A stretch of 5,796 bases of DNA from Opitutia bacterium (GTDB taxonomy: Bacteria; Verrucomicrobiota; Verrucomicrobiae; Opitutales; UBA953): NCBI GenBank assembly GCA_947488485.1, contig CANKZO010000151.1:1-5796 (forward strand). Reading direction: 5' to 3'. The notes beneath the pieces were generated by a model. The model saw only the letters and a program-made list of their open reading frames with translations. It was not told the DNA's origin and made no database searches. How positions within the stretch are numbered: position 1 is the stretch's first letter; the number at the start of each line of letters is the position of its first letter. Position numbers and translations under genes: made by a program. Below, in pieces: positions 1 through 4,601 of the stretch.

Positions 1-877
1 TCGTGCCCGCGGTCTTCACGTGGACGCCGGCGCCATGCTTGGCGAGGGCGCGACGGATGGCCGGGTAGATGGAGAACTTATCGCTACCGCTGTGCACGGA
101 GAGCTTCAGGTTGGCCGGGAGGCCGTAGTGCTTGACCGCATGGGCGATGACGCAGAGGTCGTCATTGAACTCACGTTCGAACTGGACGAGGTCGCCGACG
201 TAATCGACGCCCTTGTTAAAACGACCAGTGAACTTCGGAGCGATGGTCTGAATCGGCACGCCTTCGTCGGCGATGGCGGCGAGGATGATGAGCAGCTCAG
301 GCGGAGTCTGCGGGCTATCGGTCTCGTCCATCGAGATCTCAGGGACGAAGCGGCCGACGCCCTTCACGGTGACGATGTGGCGGTAGACCTTGCCGGCTTC
401 CTGGACAGCCAGGAGGAACTTGGCGGCCGTACGCTCGACATCGGCGCGCGCGATCGTGAACGGACGGTCGATGCCGGCGAGGGTGATGGTTCCGACGAGC
501 TCAGGGTGGCGGTCGACGAAGGCCTTGACCGCGGCGGGATCGGCGGGCTGGGCAATGAAGTCGGCGACATCGATGGTGAAGAAGTCGGAGACGCCGACGA
601 AGCGCTCGACGGTCTTCAGGCCGATGTGGTCGGCGTCGAGGAAGTACGGAGCGGTCCAGCCGAGGGTCTTCACGGCGGCGTCGGCCGCGGCACGGGTGCT
701 GGTCGGCTCGGAGCCGATGATGTTATGCTCGCGGTTGGACTTGTTCCAGACCGGGACGATCTCGACGCCGAGCTTCTTGGCGGCGATACAGGCGGCGAGC
801 TGAGCTTCGGCTTCGTGGGCGAAGCGGTCGCCCATACCGAGGGAGAATTTACCGATGACGAGAGGTTGGGAGGACAT
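1..877 (-). CDS. uxaE: Tagaturonate epimerase-family protein (UxaE-like), 3' end cut by the window
   Basis: The minus strand is open from ATG at 877-875 to the window edge, giving 292 codons with the C-terminus missing. The protein matches my recollection of the UxaE family, whose characterised member (Thermotoga maritima) interconverts D-tagaturonate and D-fructuronate in hexuronate (pectin-sugar) catabolism in the cytoplasm. Visible motifs are GMGDRF (14-19), WNKSNREHNIIGS (44-56), DADHI (81-85), MDETDSPQ (183-190), PKFTGRFNKG (214-223), HSGSDKFSIYP (262-272) and HVKTAGT (286-292). The conserved Asp, Glu and His residues in these stretches are plausible metal or substrate ligands (inference). 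The start is secure: an in-frame stop lies at 904-902 and there is no other ATG between. No Shine-Dalgarno sequence is present. The gene diverges from leuB with a 140-base gap. The exact sugar acid substrate is not proven by sequence, and hexuronate partner genes are not in view. Confidence 0.82.
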   Translation of the reverse strand, partial: MSSQPLVIGKFSLGMGDRFAHEAEAQLAACIAAKKLGVEIVPVWNKSNREHNIIGSEPTSTRAAADAAVKTLGWTAPYFLDADHIGLKTVERFVGVSDFFTIDVADFIAQPADPAAVKAFVDRHPELVGTITLAGIDRPFTIARADVERTAAKFLLAVQEAGKVYRHIVTVKGVGRFVPEISMDETDSPQTPPELLIILAAIADEGVPIQTIAPKFTGRFNKGVDYVGDLVQFEREFNDDLCVIAHAVKHYGLPANLKLSVHSGSDKFSIYPAIRRALAKHGAGVHVKTAGT

Positions 878-900
878 GTGGGGACAAGTAAGACGGCCAG

Positions 901-928
901 ATTAGAGCCCTGCTTCAGTCGTTGGCAA
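901..928 (-). promoter_or_regulatory. Predicted sigma70-type promoter of the uxaE-like gene
   Basis: Read on the minus strand, TTGCCA (928-923, 5 of 6 to TTGACA) and TCTAAT (906-901, 5 of 6 to TATAAT) are separated by 16 bases. Transcription would start near 894, leaving a short leader of about 17 bases that is mostly pyrimidine and has no Shine-Dalgarno sequence. The -35 box overlaps a small 4-1-4 palindrome, GTTGGCAAC (921-929), which could be an operator half-site or chance. No equally good promoter for leuB is visible on the plus strand of this 140-base divergent gap. Confidence 0.5.
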
Positions 929-1017
929 CCACCCGGAGGTATGAAATTCGGCATCCGTTATCCTCGCTTCTCCTTGCCCTCCTCGCCGCCGTTCATCTTT
1001 ACTCACCTCCCTCTCCT

Positions 1018-2112
1018 ATGCACCTGAAGATTGCTGTCCTGCCTGGCGATTACATCGGCCCTGAAGTCATGGTCGCCGCCCTGCCCGTCCTCGAGGCCAT
1101 CCTGAAGAAGTCAGGCCACACCCTCGAGCACTCCACCCACGACGTGGGCGGTGCCGGCATCGACAACCATGGTAAGGCTCTGCCGGACTCGACGCTCGAG
1201 GCCTGCCGCGCCGCGGACGCCATCCTCTTCGGTTCCGTCGGTGGACCGAAGTGGGAAAAGCTGCCTCCGGCCGAACAGCCTGAGCGCGCCTCCCTCCTGC
1301 CCCTCCGTAAACATTTCACACTCTACGCCAACGTCCGTCCGGGCCTGCTGCTGAAGAACCTCATCGACACTTCGCCCATCCGTCCGGACCGCATCCCGAA
1401 CGGCGTCGACATGGTCTGCATCCGCGAGCTCACCGGTGGCCTCTACTTCGGACCGAAGTCCACCACGACGCTCGCCGACGGCGACATCGAAGCCATCGAC
1501 ACCATGGTCTACCGCAAGTCGGAGATCGAACGCATCACCGACGTCGCCATCGCCACCGCGCGCGCCCGTCGCAAGCACATCACCCTCGTCGACAAGGCCA
1601 ACGTCCTCCAGACCTCCGTCCTCTGGCGCAAGGTCGTCGCCGACCGCCTCAAGGCCACCGCCCCGGACATCACCCTCGCGGTGATGTACATCGACAACGC
1701 CGCGATGCAGCTCGTCCTCAAGCCGTCCCAGTTCGACGTGCTCCTCACCGAGAACATGTTCGGCGACATCCTCTCCGACGAGATGGCTGTCGTCTGCGGC
1801 TCCCTCGGCATGATGGCTTCCGCCTCCCTCGGCGCGAACCGCAACCAGCACGGCTACGGCTACGGCCTCTACGAGCCCTCCGGAGGCACCGCCCCCGACA
1901 TCGCTGGTCAGGACAAGGCCAACCCTTGCGCTCAGATCCTCTCCGTCGCCCTGATGCTCCGCCATTCCTTCGGCCTTGAAGCCGAAGCCAAGGCCATCGA
2001 ACTCGCGGTCGAGAAGACCATCGCCGAAGGCATCCGCACCGCGGACATCGCCGCTGGCGGCAAGGCCGTGGGTACGAAGGCCATGGGTGCGGCCATCCTC
2101 GCCCGCCTCTGA
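1018..2112 (+). CDS. leuB: 3-isopropylmalate dehydrogenase (LeuB)
   Basis: Complete 364-residue enzyme, normal length for the family. It oxidises and decarboxylates (2R,3S)-3-isopropylmalate to 4-methyl-2-oxopentanoate with NAD+, the third step of leucine synthesis, as a cytoplasmic dimer. Substrate-binding arginines align at R97 (LRK), R107 (NVRP) and R136 (IRELTGG). The catalytic pair is Y143 (GGLYFG) and K193 (VDKANVL), and the metal-binding aspartates are D226 (YIDNAAM), D250 and D254 (MFGDILSDE). TAPDIAG (291-297) contains the Asp-Ile pair that marks NAD rather than NADP specificity. The ATG at 1018 is chosen because MHLKIAVLPGD matches the family N-terminus; in-frame starts further upstream would add an unrelated tail. 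The leader has no Shine-Dalgarno sequence and is strongly pyrimidine-rich. One oddity: the usual GDGIGPE loop reads GDYIGPE (Tyr12). Isocitrate and tartrate dehydrogenases are relatives, but the RELTGG and substrate-arginine pattern favours LeuB. Confidence 0.95.
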   Translation: MHLKIAVLPGDYIGPEVMVAALPVLEAILKKSGHTLEHSTHDVGGAGIDNHGKALPDSTLEACRAADAILFGSVGGPKWEKLPPAEQPERASLLPLRKHFTLYANVRPGLLLKNLIDTSPIRPDRIPNGVDMVCIRELTGGLYFGPKSTTTLADGDIEAIDTMVYRKSEIERITDVAIATARARRKHITLVDKANVLQTSVLWRKVVADRLKATAPDITLAVMYIDNAAMQLVLKPSQFDVLLTENMFGDILSDEMAVVCGSLGMMASASLGANRNQHGYGYGLYEPSGGTAPDIAGQDKANPCAQILSVALMLRHSFGLEAEAKAIELAVEKTIAEGIRTADIAAGGKAVGTKAMGAAILARL

Positions 2113-2114
2113 TC

Positions 2115-2408
2115 GTGGACGAAGCGGAACGCCAGCGCGCGGCCGAACGACGTCGGGAGGCCGTGTGCAGTCCGTTCATGCGCATCACGCGCTTCCCGGT
2201 CGACGTCGCCCGTGAACTGCTCGACGCCGGTTACTACCGCGTGGACCAGCTCGCCGGCCGTTCGCCCGAGTCGCTTCTCACCGAAATCGCTTCACGGAAC
2301 AAAGAGAAGCTCCCCGCCCATTTCCTGCCCTCCTTGCGCATGGGCGTCTACTTCGCCGAGTCCGACAGCCCGGACCCGAAGAAGCTCTTCCTGGATCAGT
2401 GGCAGTGA
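2115..2408 (+). CDS. Small Cdd1-like (pathogenicity-locus family) helix-hairpin-helix protein
   Basis: A 97-residue frame begins with GTG 2 bases after the leuB stop, so it is probably co-transcribed and translationally coupled. Residues 22-60 resemble a helix-hairpin-helix unit, and the tail RMGVYFAESDSPDPKKLFLDQW (75-96) resembles the end of Cdd1 (pathogenicity locus) proteins, whose function is unclear although helix-hairpin-helix units often bind DNA. The hairpin here reads RFPVD instead of the usual glycine-containing IPGVG type, so DNA binding is doubtful. The first 20 residues are highly charged (DEAERQRAAERRRE) and may not be translated. GTG at 2163 or ATG at 2178 (76 residues) are alternatives; a GGGAGG at 2155-2160 sits too close to the first and too far from the second to decide. 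The gene is real by codon bias, but its role is unknown. Confidence 0.7.
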   Translation: MDEAERQRAAERRREAVCSPFMRITRFPVDVARELLDAGYYRVDQLAGRSPESLLTEIASRNKEKLPAHFLPSLRMGVYFAESDSPDPKKLFLDQWQ

Positions 2409-2430
2409 CCACGGCGGAAGATAGGTGATA

Positions 2431-2460
2431 GCGGCTTGCGGTTAGCGGTTGGCGGTTCGG
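2431..2460. repeat. Heptamer tandem repeat GCGGYTN, four copies
   Basis: Four head-to-tail seven-base units follow the stop of the small helix-hairpin-helix gene: GCGGCTT, GCGGTTA, GCGGTTG and GCGGTTC, ending with GG. The GCGG core is invariant and the last position varies in every copy. The array lies in the 141-base gap before the LON-domain gene and has no visible coding role. It may be slippage-generated noise or a member of a genome-wide intergenic repeat. Confidence 0.6.
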
Positions 2461-2476
2461 ATGCCTCCCTTCCCAC

Positions 2477-2506
2477 CCCTAGCCCAAGCCCTGGCTCTGG
2501 CCCTTT
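2477..2506 (+). repeat. Degenerate CCCTRG hexamer array, upstream of the LON-domain gene
   Basis: Five consecutive six-base units: CCCTAG, CCCAAG, CCCTGG, CTCTGG and CCCTTT. A 17-base stretch at 2488-2504 matches 3292-3308 at 15 of 17 positions, so this is the same element family found beyond the LON gene. It is followed by a C/T-rich run leading to the start codon at 2550. Confidence 0.6.
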
Positions 2507-2549
2507 CACGCCATTTGCCTTTCCCCCGATTCCCTTCACCCTCCCTCAC

Positions 2550-3212
2550 ATGGTTCCCACCGTCGTCGTTCCTGTCATGACCCTGGGCAACTGCGTCTTC
2601 TTGCCGCAGCAGCTCATGCCGCTGCGCATCTTCGAACCGCGCTACCGCAAGATGCTGAAGGAGACCCTCGCGGGCAGCCGCATGTTTGCGATCTCTCAGC
2701 TGGATGAAGAAAGCCTCACGCCGGACAACGACGAACCGCCCTGCCCCTTCACGTGCGTCGGACGCATCGTCGGCCACGTCGAACTTGAGGACGGTACCTC
2801 GCACATTATCCTCGAAGGCCTGCGCCGCGCCCGCGTCATCAAGGTGAAGCGTAAGACGCCGTATCCGCAGCTTGAGATCGCCCCGGTCGTCGACGAAGTT
2901 TCCAAAGACCTCCTTGGCAGTACGCGCGATATCGCCCGCGTACTCGCCTTCGCCGAGAACATCGTCAGCGAGCTCGGCGAGGAAGCTGCGCCGATGATGC
3001 AGCGCCTGCGCGGTCTCGCCAATCAGCCTGGTGCCCTAGCGGATGCCGCGGCCGGACACCTTGTCGCCGACGCCGCGACGCGACGCCAGCTACTCGAATG
3101 CCTTTCGCAAGATCAGCGGATCAAAGCCGTGGCCGACGAACTCGCCCGCCTCGACGCCCAGCGCAAGCTGGACGAACAGGGTGGAGGCGAAGAAGCCCGG
3201 GGGCTGAACTGA
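2550..3212 (+). CDS. LON peptidase substrate-binding-domain protein (stand-alone LonN)
   Basis: A 220-residue protein made only of the Lon N-terminal domain; the AAA+ ATPase and Ser-Lys protease modules of Lon are absent. The family motif LMPLRIFEPRYRKML (22-36) is clear. A beta-rich part follows to about residue 115, including CVGRIVGHVELEDG (69-82) and HIILEGLRRARVI (85-97). Then comes the helical part, with PGALADAAAGHL (160-171) and RRQLLECLSQDQRIKAVADEL (178-198) as in the Lon N-terminal bundle. Stand-alone members are common in bacteria; substrate or partner binding is inferred and no enzymatic role is known for them. The start at ATG 2550 gives the canonical VVPVMTLGN beginning. A 38-residue extension from TTG 2436 is rejected because it is translated repeat and C/T-rich DNA. 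There is no Shine-Dalgarno sequence. The gene is bracketed by related hexamer repeats on both sides. Confidence 0.88.
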   Translation: MVPTVVVPVMTLGNCVFLPQQLMPLRIFEPRYRKMLKETLAGSRMFAISQLDEESLTPDNDEPPCPFTCVGRIVGHVELEDGTSHIILEGLRRARVIKVKRKTPYPQLEIAPVVDEVSKDLLGSTRDIARVLAFAENIVSELGEEAAPMMQRLRGLANQPGALADAAAGHLVADAATRRQLLECLSQDQRIKAVADELARLDAQRKLDEQGGGEEARGLN

Positions 3213-3214
3213 GA

Positions 3215-3250
3215 CTAGGGCCAGAGTCAGGGCCAGGGCTGGGGCTAGAG
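3215..3250 (-). repeat. Degenerate CCCTRG hexamer array in reverse orientation (CYAGGG on plus)
   Basis: Six consecutive units on the plus strand: CTAGGG, CCAGAG, TCAGGG, CCAGGG, CTGGGG and CTAGAG. This is the reverse complement of the CCCTRG unit seen at 2477-2506 and 3287-3316. It begins 2 bases after the LON-domain gene's stop codon. Confidence 0.6.
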
Positions 3251-3310
3251 AGTCCTAAAAGGAGGATTAGGTCTTACTTTGCCTGCCCCCAGCCCTGTCC
3301 CTGGCCCTAG
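3215..3310 (+). terminator. Long imperfect hairpin after the LON-domain gene, possible terminator or 3'-end structure
   Basis: The outer arms CTAGGGCCAG (3215-3224) and CTGGCCCTAG (3301-3310) pair perfectly over 10 bases. The inner arms CAGGGCTGGGG (3234-3244) and CCCCAGCCCTG (3287-3297) pair over 11, with an asymmetric internal loop between. Inside the large loop a smaller stem, CCTAA/TTAGG (3254-3258 and 3267-3271), is possible. A short TTTT run at 3317-3320 follows. It separates the LON gene from the regulator-suf unit, so a transcription-ending or transcript-protecting role is plausible. The loop is long and the T run short, so a classical intrinsic terminator is uncertain. Confidence 0.4.
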
Positions 3311-3316
3311 CCCTAC
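3287..3316 (+). repeat. Degenerate CCCTRG hexamer array, upstream of the Fur-family gene
   Basis: Five consecutive units: CCCCAG, CCCTGT, CCCTGG, CCCTAG and CCCTAC. Its orientation is the same as the array before the LON gene and opposite to 3215-3250. As in the earlier copy, a C/T-rich stretch (3317-3335) follows it and a gene start lies within about 60 bases. Confidence 0.6.
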
Positions 3317-3340
3317 TTTTCACCCCTTTCTTCTTGCGGA

Positions 3341-3355
3341 TTAGACTCATTCTAA
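3341..3355. promoter_or_regulatory. Predicted Fur-superfamily operator, box 1
   Basis: TTAGACTCATTCTAA is a 7-1-7 inverted repeat with one mismatch (left half TTAGACT, right half ATTCTAA). It is close to the general Fur/PerR/Irr pattern TTAGAATnATTCTAA. It lies 17 bases before the start codon of the Fur-family gene, so autoregulation is inferred. No confident -35/-10 pair could be assigned around it. Confidence 0.55.
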
Positions 3356-3367
3356 CTGAGTTATCAC

Positions 3368-3382
3368 TTAGAATGATTCGAA
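3368..3382. promoter_or_regulatory. Predicted Fur-superfamily operator, box 2, overlapping the start codon
   Basis: TTAGAATGATTCGAA is a second 7-1-7 inverted repeat with one mismatch, centred 27 bases after box 1. It covers the ATG at 3373-3375. The facing halves of the two boxes (ATTCTAA and TTAGAAT) extend to a perfect 9-base inverted repeat, TCATTCTAA (3347-3355) with TTAGAATGA (3368-3376). In RNA that repeat could pair around a 12-base loop and occlude the start codon. A DNA operator pair is the simpler reading. Confidence 0.55.
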
Positions 3383-3819
3383 ATCTCACTGAGCATGATA
3401 AGGAACACCTTCAAGAAGCCCTCATAAAGAGCGGCCAGAAGGTCACCCCGCAGCGTGAAGCTGTCTTTACGGTCCTCCTAGCCGAGCGCGACCACCCTAC
3501 GGTCGACGAGGTCTTCAACCGTGCCCGTGAGGTCATGCCAGGCCTCTCCCTGGCTACGGTCTACAACTGCCTCGAAACCTTCGTCGGCTGCGGCCTGGTC
3601 CGCCAGGTTAACCACGAGCGCGAGTCCACCCGCTATTGCCCCAACCTGGCCCCGCACGCGCACTTCCGCGACAAGGAGACCGGACAGGTCCACGACATCG
3701 AGCTCCCGCCCGAGGTGATGAAGAGCCTGCGTTCGATCCTCCCGCCCGGCTTCGACTCCGAAGTCATCGAAATCAGCTTCCTCGGCCGCGCTCAGGCCAA
3801 GGACACCCATTCCAACTAA
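3373..3819 (+). CDS. Fur-superfamily transcriptional regulator (Irr/PerR-like)
   Basis: A 148-residue metalloregulator. The winged-helix DNA-binding part covers about 10-85, with KVTPQREAVF (23-32) and the recognition helix SLATVYNCLETF (59-70); the dimerisation part follows. Aligned by eye to Bacillus PerR, the regulatory metal site is H41, C89 (PerR Asp85), H95, H97 and D108. The two CxxC structural zinc motifs of PerR and most Fur proteins are missing: its only cysteines are C66, C73 and C89. Absence of CxxC and the HAHF...HDIE arrangement recall rhizobial Irr, but the trigger (iron, haem, peroxide or another metal) cannot be fixed from sequence. ATG 3373 is chosen because it gives a normal Fur N-terminus; TTG 3334 would add 13 unrelated residues. 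Two operator-like boxes precede and overlap the start. sufC follows after 18 bases, so Fe-S assembly is the likely target along with itself. Confidence 0.87.
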   Translation: MIRNLTEHDKEHLQEALIKSGQKVTPQREAVFTVLLAERDHPTVDEVFNRAREVMPGLSLATVYNCLETFVGCGLVRQVNHERESTRYCPNLAPHAHFRDKETGQVHDIELPPEVMKSLRSILPPGFDSEVIEISFLGRAQAKDTHSN

Positions 3820-3837
3820 TCCCCTTCCCTTTCCGCT

Positions 3838-4596
3838 ATGTCTGACTCGCTCGTCATCAAGAATCTCAACGCCTCTATCGGCGACCGCCCGATCCTGAAG
3901 GATTTTTCCCTCACGGTCCCGAAGGGCGAAGTGCACGCTATCATGGGGCCGAACGGCACCGGTAAGAGCACACTCTCCAAGGTCCTCGCCGGCCACCCGG
4001 ACTACTCCGTGCAATCCGGCGAAGCCTTCCTCGACGGCGAACAGATCATCGGCCTCGAGCCTGATGTCATCGCCCGCGCCGGCCTCTTCCTCGCGTTCCA
4101 ATACCCGAGCGAGATCCCCGGCGTGACCATCGCTAACTTCATCCGCGCCGCGATCGTCGCCCGCCAGGCCAAGGGCGCGCCCTTCGACGCCAAGGCCTAC
4201 TACACCGAGCTCTACGCGAAGATGGACGCCCTCAAGATGGATCGGAAGTTCACCTCCCGCTTCGTCAACGAAGGCTTCTCCGGCGGCGAGAAGAAGCGCT
4301 GCGAGATCCTCCAGCTGATGATGCTCAAGCCGAAGTATGCCGTCCTCGACGAGACCGACTCCGGCCTCGACATCGACGCCCTCCGCATCGTCTCCGAAGG
4401 CGTCAACGCCATGCGCGGCCCCGACACGGGCTTCCTCGTCATCACCCACTACCAGCGCCTGCTCGAGTACATCGTGCCTGACCGCGTCCACATCATGTGG
4501 GACGGTCGCATCGTCCACAGCGGCGGCAAGGAACTTGCCCTCGAACTCGAAGCCAAGGGCTATGATTGGGTGAAAACCGAACTCGCCTCCGCCTAA
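3838..4596 (+). CDS. sufC: Fe-S cluster assembly ATPase SufC
   Basis: Complete 252-residue ABC-type ATPase, usual SufC length. It powers the cytoplasmic SufBCD scaffold that builds iron-sulfur clusters; SufC binds SufB and SufD rather than membrane domains. The order of motifs is complete: Walker [10 protein letters not shown] (37-45), Q-loop Q88 in AFQYP, signature FSGGEKKR (147-154), Walker [13 protein letters not shown] (167-178) with catalytic E172, and switch H204 in VITHYQRLL. The [11 protein letters not shown] and HYQRLL stretches are typical of SufC and separate it from transporter ATPases. The start is preceded by a leader with only one purine in 18 bases and no Shine-Dalgarno sequence. 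It lies 18 bases after the Fur-family gene and 5 bases before sufB, consistent with one operon. The order sufC-sufB is the reverse of Escherichia coli sufB-sufC. Confidence 0.96.
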   Translation: MSDSLVIKNLNASIGDRPILKDFSLTVPKGEVHAIMGPNGTGKSTLSKVLAGHPDYSVQSGEAFLDGEQIIGLEPDVIARAGLFLAFQYPSEIPGVTIANFIRAAIVARQAKGAPFDAKAYYTELYAKMDALKMDRKFTSRFVNEGFSGGEKKRCEILQLMMLKPKYAVLDETDSGLDIDALRIVSEGVNAMRGPDTGFLVITHYQRLLEYIVPDRVHIMWDGRIVHSGGKELALELEAKGYDWVKTELASA

Positions 4597-4601
4597 ACTA
4601 G

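Noticed and set aside
922..1017. N-terminal extension of LeuB from an upstream in-frame start
   Set aside because: The 32 extra residues resemble a signal peptide by chance and precede a perfect LeuB N-terminus; LeuB is cytoplasmic.
878..1017. Plus-strand promoter for leuB
   Set aside because: TTGGCA at 922-927 has no acceptable -10 at 16-18 bases, and TATGAA at 940-945 has no -35, so none was called.
20..1027. Open plus-strand frame of 335 codons opposite the uxaE-like gene
   Set aside because: It is the codon-by-codon complement of uxaE, rich in Asp, Glu, Gly and Val as expected of antisense to a GC-biased gene, and resembles no family.
1111..1965. 284-codon minus-strand frame inside leuB
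   Set aside because: Antisense shadow of leuB with low-complexity composition; leuB has complete catalytic residues.
2436..2549. N-terminal extension of the LON-domain protein from a TTG start
   Set aside because: The extra 38 residues are translated heptamer, hexamer and C/T-rich DNA, low in complexity, and absent from the family; ATG 2550 gives the canonical start.
2431..3316. CRISPR array or transposon ends
   Set aside because: The repeats are 6-7 bases and contiguous, with no spacers, transposase gene or target-site duplication visible.
3334..3372. N-terminal extension of the Fur-family protein from TTG
   Set aside because: It would run through the operator boxes and adds 13 hydrophobic or basic residues not typical of the family.
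3478..4518. 346-codon minus-strand frame spanning the Fur-family gene and sufC
   Set aside because: It crosses two well-recognised genes in antisense and shows only Asp, Glu, Gly, Val and Leu-rich shadow composition.
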